A stretch of DNA of 64,000 bases from Pseudomonas sp. NFIX28 (GCF_900107395.1 NZ_FNPW01000002.1:1-64000); one strand, 5' to 3'; counted from the first letter of the stretch, positions 43,851-54,112 are shown. The notes: generated by a model from the letters alone, not told the origin. Made by a program: numbers and translations.

Positions 43851-44138
43851 ATGCGCACACTAAATCGCTTGCTGCTGGCCAGCCTGATTGCAATCGCGCC
43901 GATGGCCGTGATTGCGGCGGAGGATGCGCCGTCGGCGGATCCGGAAGTGACCATTCGCACGGAAGGCGACAAGACCATCCAGGAGTACCGCCAGAACGGT
44001 TTCCTGTACGCCATCAAGGTCACACCGAAGGGCGGCAAACCCTACTTTCTGGTGCGTGCCGACGGTTCCGATGGCAACTTCATTCGTTCGGACCAGCCGG
44101 ATATGCTGATTCCGGCATGGAAAATTTTCGAGTGGTAA
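43851..44138 (+). CDS. DUF2782 exported protein
   Basis: 95 aa. Signal peptide about 1-22 (LLLASLIAIAPMAVIAA), then the DUF2782 domain with VTIRTEGDKTIQEYRQNGFLYAIKV and the terminal IPAWKIFEW. These small periplasmic proteins lie next to polA or thrB in many gammaproteobacteria (PA5494 in PAO1). Function unknown. It is divergent from polA and 62 bp upstream of thrB, possibly co-transcribed. Confidence 0.87.
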   Translation: MRTLNRLLLASLIAIAPMAVIAAEDAPSADPEVTIRTEGDKTIQEYRQNGFLYAIKVTPKGGKPYFLVRADGSDGNFIRSDQPDMLIPAWKIFEW

Positions 44139-44200
44139 ACCGCTCCTAACTTCAACCGGCGCTGCCTCGACAGCAGCGCCCGCAACGGCAGTTTTTAACC

Positions 44201-45151
44201 ATGTCTGTGTTTACTCCCCTGGCTCGGCCCGAGCTGGAAACCTTTCTCGCCCCTTACGGGCTCGGCCGCCTGCTTGACTTCCAGGGGATTGCCGCTGGTA
44301 GCGAAAACACCAATTTCTTCATCAGCCTGGAACAGGGCGAGTTCGTCCTGACCCTGGTCGAGCGCGGCCCGGTCCAGGAAATGCCGTTCTTCATCGAGCT
44401 ACTGGACGTGCTGCACGACGCCGACCTGCCGGTACCTTACGCGCTGCGCACCACCGACGGCGTGGCCCTGCGCGAGCTGGCCGGCAAGCCGGCGCTGCTG
44501 CAACCGCGCCTGGCCGGCAAGCACATCAAGGAGGCCAATGCCCAGCATTGCGCGCAGGTCGGCGAGCTGCTGGCGCATCTGCACCTGGCCACCCGGGACA
44601 ACATGATCAAGCGCAAGACCGATCGCGGCCTGGACTGGATGCAGGAAGAGGGCACGCACATGCTGTCGCATCTCGACGCCCAGGCGCGGGAGCTGCTGCA
44701 ACGAGCCCTGGATGAAATCGCCGAGCAGAAAGTGAAAATCCTCGCGCTGCCGCGGGCCAATATCCACGCCGACCTGTTCCGCGACAACGCGATGTTCGAA
44801 GGCACGCACCTGACCGGGCTGATCGATTTCTACAACGCCTGCTCCGGGCCGATGCTGTACGACGTGGCAATTGCCCTCAACGATTGGTGCTCCGACGCCG
44901 ACGGCCAGCTCGACGGCGCCCGCGCCCGGGCCTTGCTGGGTGCCTACGCGGCCCTGCGGCCGTTCACCGCCGCCGAGGCCGAGCTGTGGCCCACCATGTT
45001 GCGGGTCGCCTGCGTGCGCTTCTGGCTGTCGCGCCTGATTGCCGCCGAGTCCTTCGCCGGGCAGGACGTGCTGATTCACGACCCGATGGAATTCCAGCTG
45101 CGCCTGGCCCAGCGCCAGCAAGTCAGCGCGCCATTGCCTTTCGCCCTATGA
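44201..45151 (+). CDS. thrB: Homoserine kinase (ThrB, aminoglycoside phosphotransferase type)
   Basis: 316 aa. It belongs to the APH-like homoserine kinases of pseudomonads rather than the GHMP family of enterics. Motifs: GSENTNFFISLEQGEFVLTL (nucleotide loop), ANIHADLFRDNAMFEG (catalytic His-x-Asp loop) and GLIDFYNACSGP (metal-binding Asp). It phosphorylates homoserine on the way to threonine. A REP pair follows the stop. Confidence 0.93.
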   Translation: MSVFTPLARPELETFLAPYGLGRLLDFQGIAAGSENTNFFISLEQGEFVLTLVERGPVQEMPFFIELLDVLHDADLPVPYALRTTDGVALRELAGKPALLQPRLAGKHIKEANAQHCAQVGELLAHLHLATRDNMIKRKTDRGLDWMQEEGTHMLSHLDAQARELLQRALDEIAEQKVKILALPRANIHADLFRDNAMFEGTHLTGLIDFYNACSGPMLYDVAIALNDWCSDADGQLDGARARALLGAYAALRPFTAAEAELWPTMLRVACVRFWLSRLIAAESFAGQDVLIHDPMEFQLRLAQRQQVSAPLPFAL

Positions 45152-45157
45152 AAGCCT

Positions 45158-45210
45158 CGCGGGCAAGCCTCGCTCCTACAAATCCCCTGTAGGAGCGAGG
45201 CTTGCCCGCG
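45158..45210. repeat. REP palindrome pair (family A, perfect)
   Basis: CGCGGGCAAGCCTCGCTCCTAC (45158-45179) and its exact complement (45189-45210) enclose nine bases. The unit lies between the convergent thrB and znuA genes and can fold in either transcript. Confidence 0.92.
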
Positions 45211-45226
45211 ATAGCGCCAGCAGCCG

Positions 45227-46147
45227 TTACAACGATTCCAGGCAACCTGCCAGATCGTTGCCCAGCTTCTCCAGCAATTGCTCATAACCCTGCGCGGTGG
45301 CCGGGGTGTAGCCGCCCAACGCATCGAGCTCCGCCAGCTTCACCGGCAAGCCCGCCACCAGGGTTTCGGCCAGGCGCGGGCGCAATGGCGGCTCGCTGAA
45401 CACACAGGTCTTGCCGACTTCCTGCAAGCGCTTGCGCATCGCCGCGACGTGCTGCGCGCCCGGCTGCACCTCGGCCGCCACGCTGAACACCCCGGCGTGC
45501 TTGAGGCCATAGGCGTCTTCGAAGTAATCGAAGGCTTCGTGGAAGACGAAATAAGGCTTGCCGGCGATCGGCGCCAGGCGGGCTTTCAAGCGCGCATCCA
45601 GGGCATCCAGGCGCTGGTCGAAGGCCTTGGCGTTGCTCTGGTAACGCGCGGCGTTGGCCGGGTCGATGGCGCTCAGGTCGGCCGCCATGCGGTCGGCAAT
45701 GACCCGTGCATTAACCGATGACAGCCAGAGGTGCGCGTCGAGGCTGCCGGGGCGGTGATCGTGGTCATGTTCGTCGGCTTCTTCGGCGTGCGAGTGTTCA
45801 TCTTCGGCGAAATGACGGAGTTTCAATCCCGGCAGGTCCTGTACCGCCAGCACTGGTTGGGTGCGTCCCTTGAGCACTCGTGGCAGGAAGCCCTCCATGT
45901 CCGGGCCGATCCAGTAGAGCAAATCCACCGACTGCACCTTGCGCACGTCGGAAGGGCGCAACGCATAGTTGTGCGGCGAGGCCCCCGGCGGCAGCAGAAC
46001 CTCGGGCACGGCGATGCCGTCCTGGACGGCGGCGGCGATCAATTGCAGGGGTTTGATGCTGGTCAGGACCCGGACTTCGGCCTGGGCCGAGCTGATCACG
46101 AACAAACTGGTGGAAAAAGCGACAAAAAGGCTAAAAAGTCGGGACAC
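45227..46147 (-). CDS. znuA: Zinc ABC transporter, periplasmic zinc-binding protein ZnuA
   Basis: 306 aa from the GTG at 46147; another GTG at 46156 adds three residues and neither has a strong ribosome binding site. Signal peptide ends near SAQA. ZnuA features: the histidine/acid-rich loop around EDEHSHAEEADEHDHDH that samples zinc, and conserved His in PPGASPHNYALRP, DAHLWLS and FVFHEAFDYF. It delivers Zn2+ to ZnuBC. Divergent from zur-znuC-znuB, sharing a 66-bp control region. Confidence 0.93.
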   Translation of the reverse strand: MSRLFSLFVAFSTSLFVISSAQAEVRVLTSIKPLQLIAAAVQDGIAVPEVLLPPGASPHNYALRPSDVRKVQSVDLLYWIGPDMEGFLPRVLKGRTQPVLAVQDLPGLKLRHFAEDEHSHAEEADEHDHDHRPGSLDAHLWLSSVNARVIADRMAADLSAIDPANAARYQSNAKAFDQRLDALDARLKARLAPIAGKPYFVFHEAFDYFEDAYGLKHAGVFSVAAEVQPGAQHVAAMRKRLQEVGKTCVFSEPPLRPRLAETLVAGLPVKLAELDALGGYTPATAQGYEQLLEKLGNDLAGCLESL

Positions 46148-46174
46148 GATGACCACTCGAAGAGGCGAGAACGG

Positions 46175-46187
46175 GTAACATAATAAC
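46175..46187. promoter_or_regulatory. Possible Zur site between znuA and zur
   Basis: The AT-rich GTAACATAATAAC in the short divergent region resembles the GTTAT-type half of gammaproteobacterial Zur boxes, but its symmetry is imperfect. The position, overlapping both promoters, is the main support. Confidence 0.4.
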
Positions 46188-46213
46188 GTCTCTCACCATT
46201 ATCGTCGCCGCTC

Positions 46214-46696
46214 ATGCCTAAAACCCCTCTTGCCAGTCGCCCCCACGACCATTCTCACTGCGTGCACAGCGCGCTGTCCGAGGCCGATGCCCTGTGCGCA
46301 CGCCAAGGCCTGCGCCTGACCGCCCTGCGTCGGCGGGTGCTGGAACTGGTCTGGCAAAGCCACAAGCCACTGGGTGCCTACGACATCCTCGCGGTGCTCA
46401 GTGAGCAGGACGGGCGCCGCGCCGCGCCGCCAACCGTGTACCGCGCCCTGGATTTCCTGCTGGAAAACGGTCTGGTGCACCGCATCGCTTCGCTCAACGC
46501 CTTCGTCGGCTGCAACCACCCGGAACACGCGCACCAGGGCCAGTTCCTGATCTGCCGCGTCTGCCACGCCGCCATCGAGCTTGAACAGAAATCCATCAGC
46601 GACGCGATCATCAGCAGCGCCCGCGATGTCGGCTTTGTCGTCGAGGGCCAGACGGTCGAAGTGGTCGGCCTCTGCTCGGGTTGCCAGGGGGCTTGA
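46214..46696 (+). CDS. zur: Fur-family zinc uptake regulator Zur (Np20)
   Basis: 160 aa. Winged-helix DNA-binding domain (about 20-95) with [24 protein letters not shown] and [20 protein letters not shown]. The dimer/metal domain has CRVCH and CSGC pairs for structural zinc, plus histidines ([12 protein letters not shown]) for sensing. It represses zinc import genes when zinc is sufficient. First gene of zur-znuC-znuB; its TGA overlaps the znuC ATG. Confidence 0.93.
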   Translation: MPKTPLASRPHDHSHCVHSALSEADALCARQGLRLTALRRRVLELVWQSHKPLGAYDILAVLSEQDGRRAAPPTVYRALDFLLENGLVHRIASLNAFVGCNHPEHAHQGQFLICRVCHAAIELEQKSISDAIISSARDVGFVVEGQTVEVVGLCSGCQGA

Positions 46697-47481
46697 TGAG
46701 CACTGCCTTGATCCGCCTCGATCAGGTCGCGGTGACCTTTGCCGGGCAGGCCGTGCTGGATAACATCCAGCTCAGCGTCGAACCGGGGCAGATCGTCACC
46801 CTGATCGGCCCCAACGGTGCCGGCAAGACCACCCTGGTGCGTGCCGTGCTCGGCCTGCTCAAGCCCGACAGCGGCAGCGTCTGGCGCAAGCCGAAATTAC
46901 GGGTCGGCTATATGCCGCAGAAGCTGCACGTCGACCCGACATTGCCGCTGTCGGTGCTGCGCTTCCTGCGCCTGGTGCCCGGCGTGGACCGTGCCAGAGC
47001 CCTGGCCGCGCTGAATGAAGTCGGTGCCGAGCAGGTGATCGACAGCCCGGTGCAAAGCATCTCCGGCGGTGAAATGCAGCGCGTGCTGCTGGCTCGCGCC
47101 CTGCTGCGCGAGCCGGAACTGCTGGTTCTCGACGAACCGGTGCAAGGCGTGGACGTCGCCGGCCAGGCCGAGCTGTACAGCCTGATCACCCGCTTGCGCG
47201 ATCGCCACGGCTGCGGCGTGCTGATGGTTTCCCACGACCTGCACCTGGTGATGAGCACCACCGACCAGGTGGTCTGCCTCAACCGCCACGTGTGCTGCTC
47301 CGGCCACCCGGAACAGGTCAGCGGCGACCCGGCCTTCGTCGAGCTGTTCGGCCAGAACGCGCCCAGCCTGGCGATCTACCACCACCATCACGACCACGCC
47401 CACGACCTGCACGGTTCGGTGGTCACCGGGGCCGCGGCCGGCCACGTTCATGTTCACGGAGATAGCTGCAAGCATGGCTGA
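46696..47481 (+). CDS. znuC: Zinc ABC transporter ATP-binding protein ZnuC
   Basis: 261 aa, ATG overlapping the zur stop (TGATG). Walker A GPNGAGKT (38-45), signature [17 protein letters not shown], Walker [13 protein letters not shown], and H-loop VSHDLHLV. The C-terminal 45 residues are His-rich ([25 protein letters not shown]), seen in many ZnuC proteins and probably a zinc-sensing or storage tail. The last 8 bp overlap znuB. Confidence 0.94.
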   Translation: MSTALIRLDQVAVTFAGQAVLDNIQLSVEPGQIVTLIGPNGAGKTTLVRAVLGLLKPDSGSVWRKPKLRVGYMPQKLHVDPTLPLSVLRFLRLVPGVDRARALAALNEVGAEQVIDSPVQSISGGEMQRVLLARALLREPELLVLDEPVQGVDVAGQAELYSLITRLRDRHGCGVLMVSHDLHLVMSTTDQVVCLNRHVCCSGHPEQVSGDPAFVELFGQNAPSLAIYHHHHDHAHDLHGSVVTGAAAGHVHVHGDSCKHG

Positions 47482-48262
47482 TTTTCTGTTGTACGCCCTG
47501 CTCGCAGGTTTGGCGCTGGCGCTGGTGGCGGGTCCCCTCGGATCGTTCGTGGTCTGGCGGCGCATGGCCTATTTCGGCGACACCCTGTCCCATGCCGCCT
47601 TGCTCGGCGTGGCCCTGGGCTTCCTGCTGGACGTCAGCCCGGCGGTGGCGGTAACCGTCGGCTGCCTGCTGCTGGCGGTGCTGCTGGTCACCCTGCAACA
47701 GCGCCAGCCGCTGGCTTCGGATACGTTGCTGGGGATTCTCGCTCCCAGCACCCTCTCCCTCGGGCTGGTGGTACTAAGCTTCATGCATGACGTGCGGATC
47801 GACCTGATGGCCTATCTGTTCGGCGACCTGCTGGCGATCAGCCCTGGCGACCTGGCGTGGATTCTCGGCGGCAGCGCCGCGGTCCTGCTGCTGTTGGTAG
47901 CCCTGTGGCGACCATTGCTGGCGATTACCGTGCACGAGGAGCTGGCCAGGGTCGAAGGCTTGCCGGTGGCGTCGCTGCGCCTGGCGCTGATGCTGTTGAT
48001 CGCGGTGGTGATCGCGGTGGCGATGAAAATCGTCGGGGTCTTGCTGATTACCTCGTTGCTGATCATTCCGGCGGCTGCGGCCCAACGTCACGCCCGCTCC
48101 CCGGAGCAGATGGCGCTGGGCGCGAGCCTGCTGGGCATACTCGCGGTCTGTGGCGGGCTGGCGTTGTCGTGGTTCAAGGACACCCCCGCGGGGCCGTCGA
48201 TTGTGGTCACGGCCGCCGCATTGTTTCTGCTGAGTTTTGTCCTGCCTCGTCGAGGGGTGTAG
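47474..48262 (+). CDS. znuB: Zinc ABC transporter permease ZnuB
   Basis: 262 aa from the ATG at 47474 ([12 protein letters not shown]), which overlaps the end of znuC by 8 bp. Seven or eight helices; [27 protein letters not shown] near the N-terminus is the family signature, and the [16 protein letters not shown] and [20 protein letters not shown] segments are also typical. It forms the Zn2+ channel with ZnuC. A lipoprotein gene follows 37 bp later. Confidence 0.94.
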   Translation: MADFLLYALLAGLALALVAGPLGSFVVWRRMAYFGDTLSHAALLGVALGFLLDVSPAVAVTVGCLLLAVLLVTLQQRQPLASDTLLGILAPSTLSLGLVVLSFMHDVRIDLMAYLFGDLLAISPGDLAWILGGSAAVLLLLVALWRPLLAITVHEELARVEGLPVASLRLALMLLIAVVIAVAMKIVGVLLITSLLIIPAAAAQRHARSPEQMALGASLLGILAVCGGLALSWFKDTPAGPSIVVTAAALFLLSFVLPRRGV

Positions 48263-48299
48263 ACTTGCTCGCTTTTTGCGCAATTAGAGAGTCGCAGGA

Positions 48300-49013
48300 A
48301 TGAAGCCGTTCGCCTCCCGTTATCTGCTCCTTGTCGCATTTTCCCTGATGCTGGGGGCCTGCCAGAGCACGCCGCCGGCCGAAGTGCCCGACGCCCGGGC
48401 CACGGCCATCGCACAGCTGCAACAAAATATCGCCAGCAGCGAACTGGCCACCGCCGAAGACCAGTTGAGCGCCTTGCAGGCCCAGTCGCCCAACGATCCG
48501 CAGCTCGAGCAATACCAGCGCCAGCTGGCCGAAGCCTATTTGCAGCGCAGCCAGATCGTGCTGCAGAAGGGTGACGTCAATGCAGCCGCCACGGCCCTGA
48601 GCCGTGCACGCGCGCTGATGCCCAAGGCCCCGGCCCTGACCGGTGGCGTCAACGGCGCCATCACCCAGGCCCGCAAAGCCGAGCTGGAAAAAGCCGAAGC
48701 CGCGCTCAAGGCCGCCGAAGCCAGGCCAGCGGCCAAGCTGATCGACCCGGCCGCCGAAAGCACCACGGTTGCGCTGAACCTCACCGATATCAAGCAACTG
48801 CGCCGGCAACTCGATGCGATCGCCGCCGATGTGGTGAATTATCAGTGCGACGTGACCATCCAGGCACCGCGCACCGAGGATTACCCCTGGCTGAACACCC
48901 TGCTGAGCAAGCGGGTGAAGAAGCTCGACAGCGAGTTCGACCTGCAAGTCGAACGGCAGATCCTGCGCCACGTCCCGGCCCAGATGGTGCTGACCCCACG
49001 CAAACCGCAGTAA
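48300..49013 (+). CDS. Predicted lipoprotein of the znu locus, unrecognised family
   Basis: 237 aa. The N-terminus LLVAFSLMLGACQS is a lipobox with Cys21. The mature part is mainly helical: residues 35-130 read like TPR repeats (LATAEDQLSALQAQSPNDPQ, GDVNAAATALSRARALMPK), followed by a Lys/Glu/Ala helix and a C-terminal domain with one Cys (VNYQCDVTIQAP). It matches PA5502 by position. It probably belongs to the zur-znuCB transcript but has no known role in zinc uptake. Confidence 0.8.
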   Translation: MKPFASRYLLLVAFSLMLGACQSTPPAEVPDARATAIAQLQQNIASSELATAEDQLSALQAQSPNDPQLEQYQRQLAEAYLQRSQIVLQKGDVNAAATALSRARALMPKAPALTGGVNGAITQARKAELEKAEAALKAAEARPAAKLIDPAAESTTVALNLTDIKQLRRQLDAIAADVVNYQCDVTIQAPRTEDYPWLNTLLSKRVKKLDSEFDLQVERQILRHVPAQMVLTPRKPQ

Positions 49014-49023
49014 CGCCACCTCC

Positions 49024-49110
49024 GTAGGAGCGAGCGGGCGGCGATCCGGCTTGCCCGCGCTCAATTAGCGCGGCGCCAAACCCTTTCGCACGCAAGCTGT
49101 GCTCCTACGC
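49024..49110. repeat. Degenerate REP elements between the lipoprotein and katE genes
   Basis: GTAGGAGCGAGCGGGCGGCG... then CTTGCCCGCG is an altered family-A unit with extra bases. CGCACGCAAGCTGTGCTCCTAC, a variant also seen at 63947-63968, follows at the right end. Confidence 0.7.
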
Positions 49111-49123
49111 AAGCGTCATCGCA

Positions 49124-51262
49124 TCAGGCCGGAATCGCCTTGGCCTTCGGCTCCCGCTCCCAGACCCGGTGATGGGCAATCGCATTGAAGAACGCCTTCA
49201 ACGCCTGGGCATCGTCGCCAACGATCAACCCCGCATCCACCTCCAGCTTGAGCACATCCAGCAATTGCTTGGCCTCGCCGTGCAAGGCAATCGCCTTGAG
49301 GTGCTTGTAGGCTTCGAGCAGGTAATGCAAAGCCACGCCATCGTTGCTCAAGGCCTGTATCGACTTGGCGCCACCCGGCACGAACACCGCGTCGAACGCC
49401 ACTGACGGCAGTCCTTCCATGGAAGCGTCCACCGCCAGGGTCTTACCATCCGCCGTGGTCACCGGCGCCGAGGTCGGCCCCAGCAACTTGGCGCGGGCGC
49501 CTTCGGCTTCCAGGGCCTTTTTCAACCCGGCGATGGCCCTGCCGTCGACCCCGTTGGCCGCCAGGATCGCCACCTTGCGAGTCTTGATGTCGCCAGAAAG
49601 CAGATTGGCCTGGCTCAGGGCCGGCGAATGATCGGGGGTCAGTTCAGGCACCTCGACAGTGCCCGCCTTGGGCACCGGCAAGCCCAGGTTCTGGGCGACC
49701 CGCTTGGCCAGCTCGAGATCGATATTGGCCAGGATCTCGTTGACCTGGCGTGCGCGGATCGCTTCGCGCTCGACCTTGCCCAGCTCGAAGCTGTAGGCGG
49801 CGATGATGTGTTCCTGCTCATGCTTGCTCATGCTGTTGAAGAACAGCCGCGCCTGGGAAAAATGGTCGCTGAAGGACGGGCTGCGCTGGCGGATCTTGTG
49901 CGCGTCGATACGCTCGTTATGGCTCTCGAAGCCACCGTCCTCGGCCGCTGGCGGCGTCTCTTTCGGCCAGCCGCCATCGATGGAATTCGGCTCATAGGAC
50001 GCCCGGCCCTTGTCGATGGTGCTGCGGTGCATGGCATCGCGCTGGCCATTGTGGAAGGGCGCCACCGGGCGGTTGATCGGCAGTTCGTGGAAGTTCGGCC
50101 CGCCGAGGCGGCTGAGCTGGGTGTCGGTGTAGGAAAACAGCCGGCCTTGCAGCAGCGGGTCATTGGAGAAGTCGATACCCGGCACGATATTCCCCGGGCA
50201 GAAGGCAACCTGCTCGGTCTCGGCGAAGAAGTTGTCCGGGTTGCGGTTGAGCACCATCTTGCCCAGCGGCGTGATCGGCACCAGTTCCTCGGGAACCAGC
50301 TTGGTCGGGTCAAGGATGTCGAAATCGAACTTGTGCTCGTTTTCCTCGACTATCACCTGCACGCCCAGCTCCCATTCCGGGTAATCGCCGCTCTCGATCG
50401 ACTCCCACAAGTCGCGACGATGGAAGTCGGTGTCCTTGCCCGCCAGTTTCTGCGCCTCGTCCCAGACCAGCGAGCAGGTGCCCACTGTCGGTTGCCAATG
50501 GAATTTGACGAAGCTGGAGGTGCCTTCGGCGTTGATAAAACGAAAGGTGTTCACGCCAAAACCCTGCATGCTGCGCAGGCTTTTCGGGATTGCCCGGTCG
50601 GACATCACCCACATCACCATGTGCGCCGACTCCGGCTGCAGCGACACGAAGTCCCAGAAGGTGTCGTGGGCCGAGGCGCCGGTGGGGATCTCGTTGTGCG
50701 GCTCGGGTTTGACCGCATGGACGAAGTCGGGAAACTTGACCGCGTCCTGGATGAAGAACACCGGAATGTTGTTGCCCACCAGGTCGAAGTTGCCTTCGTC
50801 GGTGAAGAACTTCACGGCGAAACCGCGCACGTCGCGCACGGTGTCGCCGGACCCGCGCGGCCCCTGCACCGTGGAAAAACGCACGAACACCGGCGTCTTC
50901 TTGCCCGGGTCGCGCAGGAAGCCGGCCTTGGTCAGGGCCGAATGGTTCTCGTAGGCCTGGAAGTAGCCATGGGCGCCGGTGCCGCGGGCATGCACGACAC
51001 GCTCGGGGATCCGCTCATGATCGAAGTGCGTGATCTTCTCACGCATGATGAAGTCTTCCAGCAACGAAGGCCCGCGGGCGCCGGCCTTCAAGGTGTTCTG
51101 GTTATCGGCGACCTTCACCCCCTGGTTGGTGCGCAGCGCCTGTTCGCTGGCATCGGAGCGGAAGGTCTCCAGGCTTTGCAGCTTGCTGTTGGTGTTGCCG
51201 CGGTCCAGGGTATCGGTCCCGGCCAGCTGGCTTTTCGGTAGGCTCGGCTTCTTGCTGCTCAT
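49124..51262 (-). CDS. katE: Large-subunit catalase (HPII type)
   Basis: 712 aa from the ATG at 51262 with GAGGAG upstream; a 24-codon extension is rejected. Clade-2 catalase: catalytic His in [14 protein letters not shown], Asn in [21 protein letters not shown], and proximal heme Tyr in [16 protein letters not shown]. The extra C-terminal domain (about 560-712, [27 protein letters not shown]) is the flavodoxin/GAT-like domain of HPII. It removes H2O2, typically in stationary phase. It sits between the znu and met loci, which are adjacent in PAO1 as I recall them, so it is an insertion relative to that order. Confidence 0.95.
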   Translation of the reverse strand: MSSKKPSLPKSQLAGTDTLDRGNTNSKLQSLETFRSDASEQALRTNQGVKVADNQNTLKAGARGPSLLEDFIMREKITHFDHERIPERVVHARGTGAHGYFQAYENHSALTKAGFLRDPGKKTPVFVRFSTVQGPRGSGDTVRDVRGFAVKFFTDEGNFDLVGNNIPVFFIQDAVKFPDFVHAVKPEPHNEIPTGASAHDTFWDFVSLQPESAHMVMWVMSDRAIPKSLRSMQGFGVNTFRFINAEGTSSFVKFHWQPTVGTCSLVWDEAQKLAGKDTDFHRRDLWESIESGDYPEWELGVQVIVEENEHKFDFDILDPTKLVPEELVPITPLGKMVLNRNPDNFFAETEQVAFCPGNIVPGIDFSNDPLLQGRLFSYTDTQLSRLGGPNFHELPINRPVAPFHNGQRDAMHRSTIDKGRASYEPNSIDGGWPKETPPAAEDGGFESHNERIDAHKIRQRSPSFSDHFSQARLFFNSMSKHEQEHIIAAYSFELGKVEREAIRARQVNEILANIDLELAKRVAQNLGLPVPKAGTVEVPELTPDHSPALSQANLLSGDIKTRKVAILAANGVDGRAIAGLKKALEAEGARAKLLGPTSAPVTTADGKTLAVDASMEGLPSVAFDAVFVPGGAKSIQALSNDGVALHYLLEAYKHLKAIALHGEAKQLLDVLKLEVDAGLIVGDDAQALKAFFNAIAHHRVWEREPKAKAIPA

Positions 51263-51530
51263 CAGACAAAACTCCTCGTTGGCAAAGTCCCGGCAGGCCG
51301 GGGCTTCATCGGTCAAAATCGCCAGGCAAGGCACCTGGCTTTTTTCGAGTGGCTTAAGCAGTGACTGACAAGGCTTGGGTGCCGTTCCTTTTTTATGACC
51401 TTTGATCGCGTTATTGCCAAATCGAAGGATGAATACAAAATAAATGCTAAGAACCTCTATACGGACAGGCTAAAATGCGCGCCCGGCTAACCGCTGATCC
51501 TTTTCTAACGCGCCCCACAAGGTTCGCTAC
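51263..51530. promoter_or_regulatory. Divergent katE-metN control region
   Basis: The 268 bp contain the promoters of both units. A likely sigma-70 -10 box, TAAAAT (51471-51476), lies 55 bp before metN. I see no convincing S-box, operator palindrome or SAM-responsive motif. Confidence 0.4.
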
Positions 51531-52538
51531 GTGATCGAGTTTCAAAACGTCCATAAAACCTACCGGGTCGCCGGTAAGGATATTCCCGCCCTGCATCCGA
51601 CCAGCCTGAAGGTCGAGAATGGCCAGGTATTCGGCCTGATCGGCCATTCCGGCGCGGGTAAAAGCACCCTGCTGCGCCTGATCAACCGCCTGGAAAACCC
51701 CAGCGGCGGCAAGATCATCGTCGACGACGAAGAAGTCACCGCCCTGGACGCCAATGGCCTGCGCCGTTTCCGCCAGCAGGTCGGGATGATCTTCCAGCAC
51801 TTCAACCTGCTGGCCTCCAAGACCGTGGCCGACAACGTCGCGCTGCCGCTGACCCTGGCCGGCGAGCTGTCGCGCAGCGCGATCGACCAGCGCGTGGCCG
51901 AGCTGCTGGCCCGCGTCGGTCTTTCCGATCACGCCAAAAAATACCCGGCCCAGCTGTCCGGCGGGCAGAAGCAGCGCGTCGGCATCGCCCGCGCCCTGGC
52001 GACCAAGCCGAAGATCCTGCTGTGCGACGAAGCCACCAGCGCCCTGGACCCGCAAACCACTGCGTCGGTCCTGCAGCTGCTGGCCGAGATCAATCGCGAA
52101 CTGCAACTGACCATCGTGCTGATCACCCATGAAATGGACGTGATCCGTCGCGTCTGCGACCAGGTGGCGGTGATGGATGCCGGGGAGATCGTCGAGCAGG
52201 GTTCGGTGGCCGAGGTGTTCCTGCACCCCAAGCACCCGACCACCAAGCGTTTCGTCCAGGAAGACGAGCAGATCGACGAAAGCGAGCAGCGCGACGACTT
52301 CGCCCACGTGCCGGGCCGCATCGTGCGCCTGACCTTCCAGGGCGATGCCACCTACGCGCCGCTGCTGGGCACCGTGGCCCGCGAGACCGGGGTCGACTAC
52401 AGCATCCTCGCCGGCCGCATCGACCGCATCAAAGACGTCCCCTACGGGCAACTGACCCTGGCCATCACCGGCGGTGACATGGAGGCGGCGTTCGCCCACT
52501 TCAGCGCGGCGGATGTCCACATGGAGGTGCTGCGCTAA
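51531..52538 (+). CDS. metN: Methionine ABC transporter ATP-binding protein MetN
   Basis: 335 aa, GTG start. Walker A GHSGAGKS (38-45), signature [16 protein letters not shown], Walker [14 protein letters not shown]. The C-terminal 90 residues form the NIL regulatory domain ([20 protein letters not shown]) that binds methionine and inhibits transport. It drives D/L-methionine import with MetI and MetQ. Its stop overlaps metI (TAATG). Corresponds to PA5503. Confidence 0.94.
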   Translation: MIEFQNVHKTYRVAGKDIPALHPTSLKVENGQVFGLIGHSGAGKSTLLRLINRLENPSGGKIIVDDEEVTALDANGLRRFRQQVGMIFQHFNLLASKTVADNVALPLTLAGELSRSAIDQRVAELLARVGLSDHAKKYPAQLSGGQKQRVGIARALATKPKILLCDEATSALDPQTTASVLQLLAEINRELQLTIVLITHEMDVIRRVCDQVAVMDAGEIVEQGSVAEVFLHPKHPTTKRFVQEDEQIDESEQRDDFAHVPGRIVRLTFQGDATYAPLLGTVARETGVDYSILAGRIDRIKDVPYGQLTLAITGGDMEAAFAHFSAADVHMEVLR

Positions 52539-53212
52539 TGGAACTGCTGACAAGTTTCTTCGCCAATATCGACTGGTACGAAATCTGGCTGGCCACCGGC
52601 GACACCCTGCTGATGCTCGGTGGCTCGCTGCTGTTCACCGTGCTGCTGGGCCTGCCGCTGGGCGTGTTGCTGTTCCTCTGCAGCCCGCGCCAGCTGCTGG
52701 AGCAGAAGAGCCTCTACGCCTTGCTGTCGCTGCTGGTGAACATCCTGCGCTCGCTGCCGTTCATCATCCTGCTGATCGTGATGATTCCTTTCACCGTGCT
52801 CATTACCGGCACCTCGCTGGGTGTCGCCGGGGCGATCCCGCCCCTGGTGGTCGGTGCCACGCCGTTCTTCGCCCGCCTGGTGGAAACCGCGCTGCGCGAA
52901 GTGGACCGCGGCATCATCGAAGCCACCCAGTCGATGGGCGCGACCACCCGGCAGATCATCACCAATGCCCTGCTGCCGGAAGCCCGTCCGGGTATTTTCG
53001 CGGCAATTACCGTGACAGCGATTACCCTTGTTTCCTACACCGCCATGGCGGGCGTGGTAGGCGCGGGCGGTCTCGGCGACCTGGCGATCCGCTTCGGTTA
53101 CCAGCGCTTCCAGACCGATGTGATGGTGGTCACCGTGGTGCTGTTGCTGGTGCTGGTTCAAGTTCTGCAAACCGTCGGCGACAAGCTGGTGGTGCACTTT
53201 TCCCGAAAATAA
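52538..53212 (+). CDS. metI: Methionine ABC transporter permease MetI
   Basis: 224 aa, five helices. The EAA-type loop EVDRGIIEATQSMGATTRQIITNALLPEA contacts MetN; GLPLGVLLFL and TAMAGVVGAGGLGDLAIRFGYQRF are typical. Start overlaps the metN stop; metQ follows 56 bp later. Confidence 0.94.
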   Translation: MELLTSFFANIDWYEIWLATGDTLLMLGGSLLFTVLLGLPLGVLLFLCSPRQLLEQKSLYALLSLLVNILRSLPFIILLIVMIPFTVLITGTSLGVAGAIPPLVVGATPFFARLVETALREVDRGIIEATQSMGATTRQIITNALLPEARPGIFAAITVTAITLVSYTAMAGVVGAGGLGDLAIRFGYQRFQTDVMVVTVVLLLVLVQVLQTVGDKLVVHFSRK

Positions 53213-53268
53213 GTCGGCCCTGGCCGGCAGGCGTCCGGCACCCGGGCGCCTCACAAGGAGCTAGCTGG

Positions 53269-54042
53269 ATGAAAAAACTACTCGTCGCTTTCGCCGCCGT
53301 TGCCGCGTTCTCCGCGCACGCCGCTGACACCCTGACCGTGGCCGCCACTCCGGTGCCTCACGCCGAGATCCTCGAATTCGTGAAGCCGGCGCTGGCCAAG
53401 GAAGGCGTGGACCTGAAGGTCAAGGTCTTCACCGACTACATCCAGCCAAACGTGCAGGTCGCCGAAAAGCGCCTGGACGCCAACTTCTTCCAGCACCAGC
53501 CGTACCTGGATGAGTTCAACAAGGCCAAGGGCACCCACCTGGTGAGCGTCGCCGGCGTGCACCTGGAGCCGCTGGGCGCCTACTCCAACAAGTTCAAGAA
53601 GCTCGAGGAACTGCCGGGTGGCGCCAACGTGGTGATCCCCAACGACGCCACCAACGGCGGCCGCGCCTTGCTGCTGCTGGCCAAGGCCGGCCTGATCAAG
53701 CTCAAGGATTCCAACAACATCCTGTCCACGGTCAAAGACATCACCGAGAACACCAAGGACCTGAAATTCCGTGAGCTGGAAGCCGCGACCATCCCGCGCG
53801 TGCTGACCCAGGTCGACCTGGCGCTGATCAACACCAACTACGCCCTGGAAGCCAAGCTGGACCCGTCCAAGGACGCCCTGGTGATCGAAGGCAAGGACTC
53901 GCCTTACGTGAACATCCTGGTGGCCCGTCCTGACGACAAGGATTCGGCCGCCATGAAGAAACTGGTTGCCGCCCTGCACAGCGCGGAGGTGAAGCAGTTC
54001 ATTCTCGAGAAGTACAAAGGCGCCGTGGTGCCGGCGTTCTGA
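53269..54042 (+). CDS. metQ: Methionine-binding periplasmic protein MetQ
   Basis: 257 aa from the ATG at 53269 with AAGGAG 8 bp upstream. Signal peptide about 1-18 (LLVAFAAVAAFSAHA) has no lipobox Cys, so it is free rather than lipid-anchored as in E. coli. NlpA-family motifs: VPHAEILEFVKPALAKEGVD, DANFFQHQPYLDEFN and IPNDATNGGRALLLL. It delivers methionine to MetNI. The operon ends at the terminator immediately downstream. Confidence 0.93.
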   Translation: MKKLLVAFAAVAAFSAHAADTLTVAATPVPHAEILEFVKPALAKEGVDLKVKVFTDYIQPNVQVAEKRLDANFFQHQPYLDEFNKAKGTHLVSVAGVHLEPLGAYSNKFKKLEELPGGANVVIPNDATNGGRALLLLAKAGLIKLKDSNNILSTVKDITENTKDLKFRELEAATIPRVLTQVDLALINTNYALEAKLDPSKDALVIEGKDSPYVNILVARPDDKDSAAMKKLVAALHSAEVKQFILEKYKGAVVPAF

Positions 54043-54058
54043 TCGGTTGCAGAGACAC

Positions 54059-54092
54059 AAACGGGGCGCCTCAAGGCGCCCCGTTTCGTTTC
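54059..54092 (+). terminator. Terminator of metNIQ
   Basis: AAACGGGGCGCC and its complement (ending 54086) pair around TCAA, followed by CGTTTC. Strong stem, short T-run. Confidence 0.85.
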
Positions 54093-54112
54093 AGTTGCCT
54101 ACCGAGTTCCCT

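Noticed and set aside
52474-53268. Apparent long N-terminal extension of MetQ
   Set aside because: It is metI read out of frame; the ATG at 53269 has AAGGAG and a signal peptide.
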